Shown here: one piece after another, positions 25,880 to 35,426 of the stretch | Layout of the letters: the number at the start of each line of letters is the position of its first letter | Position numbering within the stretch: the first letter of the stretch is position 1 | NCBI GenBank assembly: GCA_022709385.1 | Contig: JAKLIX010000017.1 | Span: 1-64,000, forward strand | Length of the DNA stretch: 64,000 nt | Direction of reading: 5' to 3' | Source of the DNA: Bacteroidota bacterium | Lineage (GTDB): Bacteria; Bacteroidota; Bacteroidia; Bacteroidales; CAIXZF01 | Made by a program: the position numbers and the translations under genes | Notes under the pieces: generated by a model | Told to the model about the DNA's origin: nothing | The model's database searches: none | The model's input: only the letters and a program-made list of their open reading frames with translations

Positions 25880-26719
25880 TCAGATCAGACGCCTGGTTTC
25901 GAGGACTTGCTTCATTTCCTCCTGCATCAGCAGGGCCTGTTCTCTGGCTTTCAATGCGAAATCATGTTCACCTGAGGCGAAGATAATATTGCGTGAGGAG
26001 TTTACGAGCAGCCCGCAATCTTTGTTCATGCCGTGCATGGCCACTTCCTTCAGGCTTCCACCCTGGGCGCCTACACCGGGGATGAGCAGGAAATGTTCAG
26101 GGATTATCCGGCGGATGTTTTCAAGTGCTTCGGCGCGGGTGGCTCCCACCACATACATCATATTATCCGGTCCGCCCCAGGCCATTGATTTTCTGATGAC
26201 GGACTCATACAGGCATGGTTCGCTGCCTGTTTCCCTGAGTTGAAGAAACTGGAAGTCCTTAGACCCTTCATTCGACGTCAGTGCCAGCAGGATGACCCAC
26301 TTATCTTCGAACTTCAGAAAAGGTTTCACCGAATCGGAACCCATATAGGGTGCTACGGTCACGGCATCGGCACCGGCCTGGTCGAAAAAGGCTCTGGCGT
26401 ATTGCTCAGACGTATTGCCGATGTCGCCCCTTTTTGCATCAGCAATGGTGAAAACCGCTTCTTTAAATGTGGCCAGGAAGGCCATGGTCTTTTCAAAGCT
26501 TTGCCAGCCGGCACTACCCCTGCATTCATAAAAGGCAAGATTGGGTTTATAGGCCACGGCCAGATCGTGGGTAGCCTCAATGATCTGGCGGTTGAATTCG
26601 AAGACAGGATCTTCTGCCCCGAGCAGGTGCCCCGGTATCTTGTCCATATCGCTGTCAAGGCCGATACACAGGAAGGACTTTTTTTCCCGGATCAGCTGAA
26701 TGAGTTTTTTCCTGTCCAT
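25880..26719 (-). CDS. pyrF: Orotidine 5'-phosphate decarboxylase, type 2
   Basis: 279 residues. Decarboxylates OMP to UMP, the last step of de novo pyrimidine synthesis. The longer type 2 form is shown by LCIGLDSDMDKIP near the start and the catalytic ADAKRGDIGNTSEQYA motif (Asp-Lys-Asp array). LIPGVGAQGGSL binds the phosphate. It begins 10 bp after the prfA stop, forming the purM-prfA-pyrF gene order seen in other Bacteroidales. This pairs nucleotide synthesis genes with translation termination. Confidence 0.95.
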   Translation of the reverse strand: MDRKKLIQLIREKKSFLCIGLDSDMDKIPGHLLGAEDPVFEFNRQIIEATHDLAVAYKPNLAFYECRGSAGWQSFEKTMAFLATFKEAVFTIADAKRGDIGNTSEQYARAFFDQAGADAVTVAPYMGSDSVKPFLKFEDKWVILLALTSNEGSKDFQFLQLRETGSEPCLYESVIRKSMAWGGPDNMMYVVGATRAEALENIRRIIPEHFLLIPGVGAQGGSLKEVAMHGMNKDCGLLVNSSRNIIFASGEHDFALKAREQALLMQEEMKQVLETRRLI

Positions 26720-26728
26720 ATAAGGGGG

Positions 26729-27808
26729 TTATGCGTTCACGGCCTCTTTGAGTCTTTCGGCATTTTCTGCCAGTTGGAGCGCATCAATCAGTTCCTGGAT
26801 GTCTCCGTCGATGACCGCCGGCAGATTGTAAAGGGTCATATTGATCCTGTGGTCGGTAATCCTGCTCTGTGGCCAGTTATAGGTCCGGATCTTTGCCGAA
26901 CGGTCGCCGGTGGAAACCATGGTTTTGCGCTTGGATGAAATCTCATCCAGGTATTTCTGGTATTCCAGTTCGAATATTCTTGTCCTGAGCACTGTCATGG
27001 CCTGTTCGAGGTTCTTCAGCTGCGACTTCTGGTCCTGGCAGCTTACCGTAATGCCGGTAGGCAGGTGGGTGAGTCTGACCGCCGAATAAGTTGTATTGAC
27101 CGATTGTCCGCCGGGTCCGGAAGAACAGAATGTATCCTTCCTTACATCCGAGGGTTTAATTTCCACGTCAAACTCATCGGCTTCGGGTAAAACGACCACT
27201 GAAGCCGCTGAGGTATGGATACGTCCCTGTGTCTCGGTCTGGGGAATGCGTTGCACCCTGTGAACGCCGGATTCGTATTTCAACTGCCCGTATACATAGT
27301 CGCCCTTCACATCAAAGATCACTTCCTTAAATCCGCCTACTGTCCCTTCGGTATAACTGACCAACTCAACTTTCCATCCTTTGTTTTCGCAATAGCGGGA
27401 GTACATCCTGAACAGATCTCCGGCAAACAGGCTGGCTTCGTCACCTCCCGTGCCGGCCCTGATCTCTACCACGGCATTCTTTGAATCCTGGGGATCGGCA
27501 GGTACGAGCAACAATCTGATGTCTTCTTCCAGTTTCTCCCGGTCAAGGTTCAACTGGTTGAATTCCTCCCTGGCATAATCGCGCAATTCCTCGTCTTTCT
27601 CGGTGAGCATGACCTCCTTTGCCGATTCGATATGCCGGATGACGGTAGAATACTTCAGGTAGGCATCTACCACGGGTTGCAGTTCTTTATAGTCTTTATT
27701 CAGCCGGATGTAGCGCTTCATATCGTTCATCACGCCGGGTTCATTCATCAGTTGCTGAATTTCGTCCTGCCGCTTGTACAGCGCCTCCAGTTTTTCCAAT
27801 AAATCCAT
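26729..27808 (-). CDS. prfA: Peptide chain release factor 1
   Basis: 359 residues. Recognises UAA and UAG and triggers peptide release. The GGQ loop is SSGPGGQSVNTTYSAVRLTH, in which the glutamine is normally methylated by PrmC. The anticodon-like PxT-type region is within RIPQTETQGRIHTSAASVVV. The C-terminal RTYNWPQSRITDHRIN is standard. It has its own TATCTTTG promoter motif in the short gap after purM, and pyrF follows 10 bp downstream. Confidence 0.96.
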   Translation of the reverse strand: MDLLEKLEALYKRQDEIQQLMNEPGVMNDMKRYIRLNKDYKELQPVVDAYLKYSTVIRHIESAKEVMLTEKDEELRDYAREEFNQLNLDREKLEEDIRLLLVPADPQDSKNAVVEIRAGTGGDEASLFAGDLFRMYSRYCENKGWKVELVSYTEGTVGGFKEVIFDVKGDYVYGQLKYESGVHRVQRIPQTETQGRIHTSAASVVVLPEADEFDVEIKPSDVRKDTFCSSGPGGQSVNTTYSAVRLTHLPTGITVSCQDQKSQLKNLEQAMTVLRTRIFELEYQKYLDEISSKRKTMVSTGDRSAKIRTYNWPQSRITDHRINMTLYNLPAVIDGDIQELIDALQLAENAERLKEAVNA

Positions 27809-27834
27809 AGGTGCGTTCCTCTCTGAAAAGGCTG

Positions 27835-27842
27835 CAAAGATA
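27835..27842 (-). promoter_or_regulatory. Candidate -7 element for prfA
   Basis: The minus strand reads TATCTTTG in the 46-bp gap between purM and prfA, 27 bp before the prfA ATG. It suggests prfA-pyrF can be transcribed without purM. Confidence 0.5.
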
Positions 27843-27854
27843 CAAAAAAAGGCA

Positions 27855-29024
27855 TCAGGAGTATTGGAGGGTGCCGTTGGGAGTAATCAGCCTGAGTCCG
27901 GGCCGTTCGGAGGGGATGCAATAGCCGATTACGCGTGCTTCGATTCCGTAAGTGGCGGCAAGGCTGATGAGGGAACCGGCAATGGCCTCAGGGACATAGC
28001 ATTCCAGTCTGTGTCCCATGTTGAAGACCCGGTACATCTCTTCCCAGGAGGTGTCTGATTGCTGCTGTATCATACGGAACACGGGCGGAATGTCGAAAAG
28101 CCTGTCTTTAACCACAGTGACCCCGTTCAGAAAACGCAGCACTTTTGTCTGGCCTCCTCCGCTGCAATGAATCATACCATGGATCTGCGATCTGTACATC
28201 TCCAGGGCCGGTATGAGCAATGGCGCATAGGTACGGGTGGGAGACAATAATAATTGTCCGACCGTCAGGCCATGCACCGCCGGATCGGTGAGTCTGTGCT
28301 TTCCGCAATAGACATAGGCTTCCGGGGTATTCGGATCGTAACTCTCCGGGTATGTGGACGCGTATACGTGATCGAGGATCTCATGCCTGGCCGAGGTCAG
28401 GCCGTTGCTTCCGATACCGGAGTTATAAACGGATTCGTAATTTGCCTGGCCGCCGGAGGAGAAGCCGACAATGACATCACCGGGACTGATCCTGTTGTTG
28501 TCGATGATATCACTGCGTTTCATCCGGGTAACCACAGTGGAGTCAACGATCATGGTTCTGACCAGGTCGCCCACATCGGCCGTTTCCCCGCCGGTGCTGT
28601 AAATGGACAATCCCTGGCCGCGCATCCATTCAAGAATTTCTTCCGTGCCACGGATAATGGCTTGAATGACTTCGCCTGGGATCAGGTGTTTATTCCTGCC
28701 GATGGTGGACGACAGCAGCATGGGCCCTGTGGCTCCGGCGCACAGCAGGTCGTCGGTATTCATGACGATGGCATCCTGTGCAATACCTTTCCAGACGCTA
28801 AGGTCGCCGGTTTCTTTCCAGTACAGGTATGCCAGTGATGATTTGGTGCCCGCACCGTCGGCATGCATCAGTGTGCACCAGAGCGGATCGCCGTGTAACA
28901 TGTCGGGCATTACTTTGCAGAAGGCTCCGGGATACAGGCCTTTGTCAACATGCGTCAGGGCATCGTGTACCTCTTGTTTTCCGGTGGAAACCCCGCGTTT
29001 GTGATATCTTCCTGTTTCAGTCAT
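27855..29024 (-). CDS. purM: Phosphoribosylformylglycinamidine cyclo-ligase
   Basis: 389 residues. AIR synthase of purine synthesis, closing the imidazole ring with ATP. The signatures are MHADGAGTKSSLAYLYWKET, AQDAIVMNTDDLLCAGATGP, YSTGGETADVGDLVRT and the glycine-rich GFSSGGQANYES. It is longer than the approximately 345-residue enterobacterial enzyme and carries a C-terminal segment (YRVFNMGHRLECYVPE) of the Bacteroidota branch. It heads a same-strand group with prfA and pyrF. Confidence 0.93.
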   Translation of the reverse strand: MTETGRYHKRGVSTGKQEVHDALTHVDKGLYPGAFCKVMPDMLHGDPLWCTLMHADGAGTKSSLAYLYWKETGDLSVWKGIAQDAIVMNTDDLLCAGATGPMLLSSTIGRNKHLIPGEVIQAIIRGTEEILEWMRGQGLSIYSTGGETADVGDLVRTMIVDSTVVTRMKRSDIIDNNRISPGDVIVGFSSGGQANYESVYNSGIGSNGLTSARHEILDHVYASTYPESYDPNTPEAYVYCGKHRLTDPAVHGLTVGQLLLSPTRTYAPLLIPALEMYRSQIHGMIHCSGGGQTKVLRFLNGVTVVKDRLFDIPPVFRMIQQQSDTSWEEMYRVFNMGHRLECYVPEAIAGSLISLAATYGIEARVIGYCIPSERPGLRLITPNGTLQYS

Positions 29025-29088
29025 CTGCCGGATTGATTCTGACGAGGCCGGGCCGTTGCCATGCCCGGAAACTCCGGTGGGTCAAAGC

Positions 29089-31599
29089 TTACTGGAAGAT
29101 CAGGCGCCGGCCTTCATTGTCAATCTGGATGTTCCCGATTCGTTTCAGGAGTTCTTCACCTAAGCGGATCGGTGATTTAAGGTCCTTTGCAACGACAACT
29201 TCCACATTATCAAGCGTATTTCTTCCGATTCTCACCTTCTTGATCACCAGGCGGGCCTTGTCGGCAATGGTGCCTTCGAGCAGTACCTTAGTCTGGTCGC
29301 CGAGGAAGTCGGGGCGGCTTACGAACCCTTTCTGCAACAGTTCAAAGGCCTTGTCGGGCGTCATGTTGAGCCCGGTAACAGCTTTTTCGTAAGTGAATAC
29401 GTCGGCAAAATCATTGAGGAAGATCTCTCCTTCAAAGAGGTCTTTTTCACCGGGTGTGATGGGGATGAAATTCAGGTTCGGATCAGTTACCACTTTGATA
29501 TTGACGGTTCTCGAGACTGCAGTGGTATCAATTTTCGGTTTGGGAACAAAGTTCATGCTGAGTACCGAAAACTCCGTACGCCTGTTCAGTTGGTGGGCTG
29601 CTTCCTGTATGGCTTTGTTTGGAAGCTTGTTAATATACTCTTCCGTGAGTACTTCCCCTTCGTTGAAAACATATCCTTCGCGTTCCATGGATTTGGTCAT
29701 GGTTCTCGGCACCTTTTCCCCGTAACCCTTCGCAACGAGCCTGTCGGGATCGATGCCCCTTGCGATCAGGTAATCCACCACGCTCTGGGCTCGTTTCTGT
29801 GAAAGGGTGTCGTTGTATTGGTCTGAAGCCCTGATATCGGTATGCGATGCAAGCTCGATGGTAAGATTGGGATTGGCTTCCAGAATGGTGATCAGACCCT
29901 GGAGAGAATCCTGGTATTGCGGTTTCAGATCCCATTTGGCCAAATCGTACAGGATTTCAGGCAGTACGATGGGTTTCACCGGGATGGGGATCAGCACGAA
30001 GTCGATGACGAAGTCCTTGCTTTGTTCCAGTCCGACGGTGGTCTCTCTGCCTTTGTCGGAAAAATATCCTTCTTTGGTCACCGTGAGTTCATAGGATGTT
30101 TCCGGCAGCACCTGGGTTTTATCGAAACTGTAAAAGCCTTTGTTGTCGGTTTTAATCTCAATGGATGTTCCGTCGGAGCCTACCATTTTGATTCCTGCTC
30201 CCCTGATGGGTTGCAGGGTTCTGTCGTCCCTGACCACGCCCTGCAGGGTGAAGACCAGTGGAATTTTCAGGAAGGAGTATATGTCGTCACCGCCTTTCAC
30301 GCCCTTCATTCTGCGGTTAGAGCTGATATAGCCTTTTTCTTCGGGATTGTTCGGGAAGAAAGTAATGCCGAAGTCATCCGCATTGGAATTGACGGGCGAT
30401 TTCATATTCTCGGGAGTACCCCACTGATTTCCGTTTTTCACCGTTTTGAAGATATCCAGGCCGCCCATGCCGGGATGGTAATTGGAGGCGAAATACAAAA
30501 GGCTGTCGGATCTCAGGTAGGGGAACATTTCGTCGCCGGGTGTATTTACCGTGGGTCCCAGGTTGCGCGGATTTTCAAAATCCTTGTTTTTCCGCGCCCT
30601 GGTAGCTACCCAGATGTCTTTACCACCATAACCGCCGTCCATGTCGGATGCGAAATACATGGTAAGCTCATCCCCTGAAATCGTGGGATGACCGTATATT
30701 TTTGTGGAGTCAACGCCCAGTTTTACGTTCTCCGGCTCACTCCATACTTTGCCCTTCTTTTCAGTCCTGAAGATCTGGCATCCCATCACTTTTTTCTTCT
30801 CATAACCGCAACGGGTGAAATACATCACGTTGTACTTGGCATTAAAAGTGGCAGTACCGTCATTGCCTTCGGTGTTGACGATACCCTGGTCGTCTATGGG
30901 GATGGGCGTACTCCAGTCGCCTTTGGCACTGCTGTATGAGATGTACAGATCGGAAAAATTCTGCCCTGTCCAGTCATCGATACGGTTGCCTGTGGAATTT
31001 TCCCTGGATGAGGTGAACAACAGGGATTTGCCTTTATCGTCTGCAATGATGGGAGAGAAGTCATCCTCCGAAGAATTGACCGTTTTCCATGCATTCAGTT
31101 CTTTCTTGGTGTCGTCCTGGGGATTGATGGCATAGCGGGTGGGATTATCCTTCCACTGCTGTGCCATCTTGCAGGATTCGATGCCGATCATCCCCCGCTT
31201 GTCGTTGGGAGCGATTTCGCTGTATTTGGTGTAAAGCAGGATGGCATCTTCATACTTCTCGTTTATCTTGAGTGCGTCGGCATAATAAAGCGTTGCCAGT
31301 GGGTTTACCTTCCAGTAACTGATCTTGTCGAGTCGTTTGTACTGGCTTTCCGCTTTTTTCCAGTTGTTTGTCAAACGGTAACATTCGGCGATCTGGAACA
31401 ATATCCTGTTCTTCTCCACATTGTTGCGTTTGACTTTTGAATAGGCTTTCTGGTATTTCTCAATGGCCAGGTTGAACATTTTATCGTCGAAAGCCTGGTC
31501 GGCTTCCTGTGTGTAATTCCTTTTCTGCTGTGCATCAACGGGCTGAGAAATAAGTACACCCATGAAAAGAAGAGGCAGGAGACTCCTAAGAAGCTTCAT
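29089..31599 (-). CDS. PorE-like OmpA-family protein with degenerate aspartic-protease domain
   Basis: 836 residues. A signal peptide ends near VDAQQ. TPR-like repeats span about 30-150, a WD40/PD40-like propeller 175-445 (LLFTSSRE, MYFASDMDGGYGGKDIW, LYFASNYHPGMGGLDIF), a carboxypeptidase-regulatory beta-sandwich 448-535, and an OmpA peptidoglycan-binding domain 545-685 (ELASHTDIRASDQYN, LSQKRAQSVVDYL, NRRTEFSVL). This order matches PorE, which ties the T9SS to peptidoglycan. An extra domain at 700-836 resembles retropepsin-like proteases at its end (GNIQIDNEGRRLIF), but reads FTYEKAVTG where FDTGASG is expected. PorE is a lipoprotein and this protein is not obviously one, so it may be a paralogue. 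Confidence 0.85.
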   Translation of the reverse strand: MKLLRSLLPLLFMGVLISQPVDAQQKRNYTQEADQAFDDKMFNLAIEKYQKAYSKVKRNNVEKNRILFQIAECYRLTNNWKKAESQYKRLDKISYWKVNPLATLYYADALKINEKYEDAILLYTKYSEIAPNDKRGMIGIESCKMAQQWKDNPTRYAINPQDDTKKELNAWKTVNSSEDDFSPIIADDKGKSLLFTSSRENSTGNRIDDWTGQNFSDLYISYSSAKGDWSTPIPIDDQGIVNTEGNDGTATFNAKYNVMYFTRCGYEKKKVMGCQIFRTEKKGKVWSEPENVKLGVDSTKIYGHPTISGDELTMYFASDMDGGYGGKDIWVATRARKNKDFENPRNLGPTVNTPGDEMFPYLRSDSLLYFASNYHPGMGGLDIFKTVKNGNQWGTPENMKSPVNSNADDFGITFFPNNPEEKGYISSNRRMKGVKGGDDIYSFLKIPLVFTLQGVVRDDRTLQPIRGAGIKMVGSDGTSIEIKTDNKGFYSFDKTQVLPETSYELTVTKEGYFSDKGRETTVGLEQSKDFVIDFVLIPIPVKPIVLPEILYDLAKWDLKPQYQDSLQGLITILEANPNLTIELASHTDIRASDQYNDTLSQKRAQSVVDYLIARGIDPDRLVAKGYGEKVPRTMTKSMEREGYVFNEGEVLTEEYINKLPNKAIQEAAHQLNRRTEFSVLSMNFVPKPKIDTTAVSRTVNIKVVTDPNLNFIPITPGEKDLFEGEIFLNDFADVFTYEKAVTGLNMTPDKAFELLQKGFVSRPDFLGDQTKVLLEGTIADKARLVIKKVRIGRNTLDNVEVVVAKDLKSPIRLGEELLKRIGNIQIDNEGRRLIFQ

Positions 31600-31715
31600 A
31601 GTGATTGAACTTTAAGGCAATAAAAACGGCTAAATTATGAAATATCCTCAAACTTTAAAAAATTAAATGCTCAGGATTTTGCCGGGCAGATAACGGCCTG
31701 ATAGGAGACAGGCTT

Positions 31716-32126
31716 TTATTTGAGGGGTTGTCCGGCGGAATCTGGTTCAGTGCTTTCCCGGGTACCATCTTCTGCGGCAGCTTGCGAGCCGGTAGCTTCA
31801 GGGGGCGCATCCGCATCGTCAGGTGTGGGAGTGGAAAGTATTTCTGAGGCTGCTGTACCGATATCGGAAGGACCGCTGAGAATCTCCTCCTTCAGTTTCC
31901 TGCCTTCCGCTGCGATCCTGGTCGTTTCCTGGCTGATCTCTTTCCTGATATCCGCCGTGCCGTCCCGGAACTCACGTGTTATGTCGCTGGTAACCTTCTT
32001 CAGATCATTCATGCCTTTGCCGATATGCCTTGCGATTTCGGGCATCCGCCTGGGACCAAACACCAGAAAGGCAACCACCAGGATGACGAGGAGCTCTCCT
32101 CCGCTGATATCAAAAAATAAAAGCAT
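31716..32126 (-). CDS. Sec-independent protein translocase component, TatA/TatB type
   Basis: 136 residues from the ATG at 32126; the frame is open upstream but without a plausible start signal. The N-terminal helix (LLFFDISGGELLVILVVAFL) is followed by the hinge FGPRRMPEIARHIGKGMND and an amphipathic helix, as in TatA and TatB. These form the pore of the twin-arginine pathway, which exports folded proteins. The C-terminal half is acidic and proline-rich with no known role. No tatC lies in the window. It follows secDF by 68 bp on the same strand. Confidence 0.85.
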   Translation of the reverse strand: MLLFFDISGGELLVILVVAFLVFGPRRMPEIARHIGKGMNDLKKVTSDITREFRDGTADIRKEISQETTRIAAEGRKLKEEILSGPSDIGTAASEILSTPTPDDADAPPEATGSQAAAEDGTRESTEPDSAGQPLK

Positions 32127-32194
32127 CACCGGGTCCGGGAATTTCGCTGCAAAAATACGCGCTTTCCCGGGAAAGTCTTGCGGATAATCCGGGC

Positions 32195-35100
32195 TTATTT
32201 CTTTTCTTTCCGTCTGGCCAGTTTTTTCTCCTTTACGCGTTCGCGCCACATGATAAGATCATAGGCGACAGGGGTGGCGTTGAAAATGGAGGAATAGGTA
32301 CCGATGGCCATACCGATAAAGAGGGTGAAGTTCATCCCGCGGATGATCTCCCCGCCGAAGATCAGCATGGCAAGCAGCACAGTCAGAACAGTCCCGGAGG
32401 TATTGACGGTCCGGCCAAGGGTATGGTTGATGGCGTCGTTGATATTGGTGGCCAGATCCCGCTTCGGATAAAGGTTCCTGTATTCGCGGATCCTGTCGAA
32501 GATGATCACCGTATCGTTGATGGAGAAACCGATAATGGTCAGGATGGCTGCGATCATCGACTGGTCAACTTCAAGGGTAAAGGGGACGATACCGTAGAAC
32601 CATGAGTAGAGCGAGAAAGCGATAATCGAGTCGTGGAAAAGTGAGGTAACACCGCCCAATCCCCACTGCCACCTTCTGAACCGGATGGCAATGTAGATAA
32701 AAATGGCAAGCAGGGCAAAAATCACAGAGTAAATGGCTGCAATCCTGATGTCTTTGGCGATGGTGGGACCGACTTTCTGTGAACTGAGTTTCCCGATGAG
32801 TTTGGCTTCGTCATTGGAGGCAAATTCTTTTAAAGTGATGGGTTCTTTGTAAAACTCCCTGAGCCCGTCAAAAAGTTTCAGGTCGATGATGGAGTCCACT
32901 TCGGGACTGTTATCATCAATCATGTACTTGGTAGTCACCCTGATCTGGTTGTCGGGGCCGAAGGTTTTGACTTCCGGAGTTTCGCCTATGCTTTTTGTCA
33001 GGGCTGTCCTGATTTCATTGGTCTTCACGTTCTGGTCGAAACGGACGATATACGAACGGCCTCCCGTAAAGTCGACACCGGGAACCACACCGCGTATTGC
33101 AAGGGAAAGCACACCCAAACCGATCACGATCAGTGAAACGATATAGAGTTTTTTCCTGACACTGACGAAATCAAAATGCAGGTTGGTGAACCAGTTTTTG
33201 GTGACTTCATTCCAGAAGCGGATGGGTTTGTTATGGTCAAGCATCCATTCAAAAATGATACGGGAGAGGAAGATGGCCGTGAAGAGTGAGGAAGCCAGAC
33301 CGATGATCAGGGTAGTGGCGAATCCCTGGATGGGACCGGAGCCGAAGACATACAGGATGATCCCCGTCATGATGGTGGTCACGTTGCTGTCGATGATGGC
33401 GGAATAGGCATGTTTATACCCGTCGGCGATAGCCAGCCGCATGCCTTTTCCTGCCCTGATCTCTTCCCTGACACGTTCGTAAATGATCACGTTGGCGTCG
33501 ACCGCCATACCCATGGTGAGCACGATACCGGCAATACCAGGCAGGGTAAGCACGGCACCGAGCGAGGCAAGGATACCCAGCAAGAAGAAGACATTGACCA
33601 GCAGGGCGGTATCGGCAACAAGACCTGCTTTGTTGTAATACAGGAACATGTAGAGGAGTACCAGGACAAAGGCGATGATAAAGGAGAACATACCGGCCTG
33701 GATGGCTTCTTTACCAAGACTGGGGCCTACGATATCTTCCTGGACGATCCTGGCGGGTGCGGGCAGCTTGCCGGCTTTCAGGATGTTGGCAAGGTCTTTG
33801 GCTTCCTCAACCGTGAAGTTTCCGCTGATGGATGAACGGCCGTTGGGGATTTCTTCGTTGACTCTGGGATAGGAATATACGAGGTCATCGAGGACGATGG
33901 CCACGGATTTTCCGACGTTGTCGGCTGTCAGCCTGGCCCAGGTACGACCACCTTCGGTGTTCATCGACATTGTGATCTCCACATTGCCGGTCTGGCTGTA
34001 GTCCTGGCGGGCATCCACAATCACATCGCCGCTGAGGGGAGCCGTGCCGTCCCTGGAAGTAACCCTGAGCGCGATCAGTTGCAGGATATCCGGCTGGCTC
34101 TTCTCCGGTTTGACAGTCCAGTGCAGCCTGAGATTTCTCGGGAAAATGCCGGCTGTGGCTTTCAGCAGGGCATTAACTCTGGCCGTGTCTTTGATGGCTG
34201 AAAAGCCGCAGAGCGGACCTTGTCCCGGAAAATACTGCCCTTGCTCATTCCGGGTAAGGTTCAGGGTAAGGTAAGCATACAGGGGGTTTTTCTTTGCAAA
34301 TTCCTGGAAACTTTCCTGTTCGGCAGCCTGATCACCTTTCTTAGTGGTGTCTTTGATCTGGTCCAGCAAGGAGGCGGATGCCGTGTCTGTTTTGGTCTCT
34401 TTGGTTGTATCTGTTTCTGCAACAGCCGTTTCAACCGCGGTGGTATCGGACTGCAGGCTGTCGCCGGCAATGTCAAGGATTTCCCCGCCGGGGCCTATCC
34501 TCTCAGCGAGCCGTTTGTTGGCCTCGGTAAAATAAGAAGTCAGTTCAGCAAATTCATATGTTTCCCAGAACTCCAGGTTGGCGGTTCCCTGCAGCAGTTT
34601 CCTCACACGCTCCGGTTCCTTGATGCCCGGCAGCTCAATCAGGATACGGCCTGCCGTCTGCAAACGCTGAATGTTGGGCTGGGTGACCCCAAAACGGTCG
34701 ATACGTGTACGAAGGATATTGAAGGTACGGTCAATGGCCCCTTCGGTTTCTTCCCTGAGTACCTCGATCACTTCTTCATTGGTCGATTTCGGGCCAATCC
34801 TGTCCTTCAGTTCAATCGTGGAAAAAATGGCCGCAAGCTTGGCGTTCGGATCAACCTCCGTGAATGACTCTGCGAACAGGGTCACATAGTCCTTCTGGCT
34901 TGTCTTGAATTTCTGGTTGGCCAGGTCGATGGCCTTCACAAACGTGGGATTGGTGCTGTGATCTGCCAGTGCCTTGATGATATCCACCACGGATATTTCC
35001 ATGGTCACATTCATCCCCCCTTTCAGGTCAAGACCCAGGTTAATTTCCCTTTCCTTACAGTCCTTATAGGTGTATTTTCTTACTAAAATATTGTAAATCA

Positions 35101-35344
35101 CCTGGTTCGACATGGAGTCGAGGTAATACCTTTCCCTGAATTTAGCGATGGAGTCCATCAGGAAAGTTTCCTTCAGGACATCTCCGTCAGAGAGGGACTT
35201 TGCCAAATCCATGGCAACCTGGCTGTGTGCATATTTGTCGGCTTTCCCTTCCACCGAACGGGTAAAGAAGGTGAATGACAGCTGGAATCCGCATACCAAG
35301 GCAAACGCTATGGCAAAGAACTTGATCGCACCCTTATTCTGCAT
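32195..35344 (-). CDS. secDF: Fused protein translocase subunit SecDF
   Basis: 1049 residues from the ATG at 35344 (MQNKGAIKFFAIAFALVCGF). SecD and SecF are fused into one chain, using the proton gradient to pull secreted proteins through SecYEG. The SecD half shows LGLDLKGGMNVTMEIS, the P1 base motif, and QPNIQRLQTAGRILIELPGI; the SecF half shows GVDFTGGRSYIVRF. Both halves contain the six-helix RND-type membrane blocks (for example MGMAVDANVIIYERVREEI and IIGFSINDTVIIFDRIREYR). A long Thr/Asp-rich insert around 345-400 lies in the periplasmic loop. A good promoter lies upstream. Confidence 0.96.
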   Translation of the reverse strand: MQNKGAIKFFAIAFALVCGFQLSFTFFTRSVEGKADKYAHSQVAMDLAKSLSDGDVLKETFLMDSIAKFRERYYLDSMSNQVIYNILVRKYTYKDCKEREINLGLDLKGGMNVTMEISVVDIIKALADHSTNPTFVKAIDLANQKFKTSQKDYVTLFAESFTEVDPNAKLAAIFSTIELKDRIGPKSTNEEVIEVLREETEGAIDRTFNILRTRIDRFGVTQPNIQRLQTAGRILIELPGIKEPERVRKLLQGTANLEFWETYEFAELTSYFTEANKRLAERIGPGGEILDIAGDSLQSDTTAVETAVAETDTTKETKTDTASASLLDQIKDTTKKGDQAAEQESFQEFAKKNPLYAYLTLNLTRNEQGQYFPGQGPLCGFSAIKDTARVNALLKATAGIFPRNLRLHWTVKPEKSQPDILQLIALRVTSRDGTAPLSGDVIVDARQDYSQTGNVEITMSMNTEGGRTWARLTADNVGKSVAIVLDDLVYSYPRVNEEIPNGRSSISGNFTVEEAKDLANILKAGKLPAPARIVQEDIVGPSLGKEAIQAGMFSFIIAFVLVLLYMFLYYNKAGLVADTALLVNVFFLLGILASLGAVLTLPGIAGIVLTMGMAVDANVIIYERVREEIRAGKGMRLAIADGYKHAYSAIIDSNVTTIMTGIILYVFGSGPIQGFATTLIIGLASSLFTAIFLSRIIFEWMLDHNKPIRFWNEVTKNWFTNLHFDFVSVRKKLYIVSLIVIGLGVLSLAIRGVVPGVDFTGGRSYIVRFDQNVKTNEIRTALTKSIGETPEVKTFGPDNQIRVTTKYMIDDNSPEVDSIIDLKLFDGLREFYKEPITLKEFASNDEAKLIGKLSSQKVGPTIAKDIRIAAIYSVIFALLAIFIYIAIRFRRWQWGLGGVTSLFHDSIIAFSLYSWFYGIVPFTLEVDQSMIAAILTIIGFSINDTVIIFDRIREYRNLYPKRDLATNINDAINHTLGRTVNTSGTVLTVLLAMLIFGGEIIRGMNFTLFIGMAIGTYSSIFNATPVAYDLIMWRERVKEKKLARRKEKK

Positions 35345-35393
35345 ATCTACGCGATTAAATATATGATAAAAGAAACTGATTTTTTTGAGGGTG

Positions 35394-35425
35394 CAAATAT
35401 AGAAATAATGATCGTAACTTAGCAA
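35394..35425 (-). promoter_or_regulatory. Bacteroidota-type promoter for secDF
   Basis: On the minus strand TTG (35425-35423), a 21-bp spacer and TATATTTG (35401-35394) fit the consensus. It lies about 50 bp before the secDF ATG. The -33 part overlaps the space just before the divergent gene at 35427. Confidence 0.58.
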
Positions 35426-35426
35426 A

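Noticed and set aside
35415..35422. TAACTTAG as promoter of the FG-GAP gene
   Set aside because: Only four bases before the ATG with no -33 element; more likely part of the spacer of the secDF promoter.
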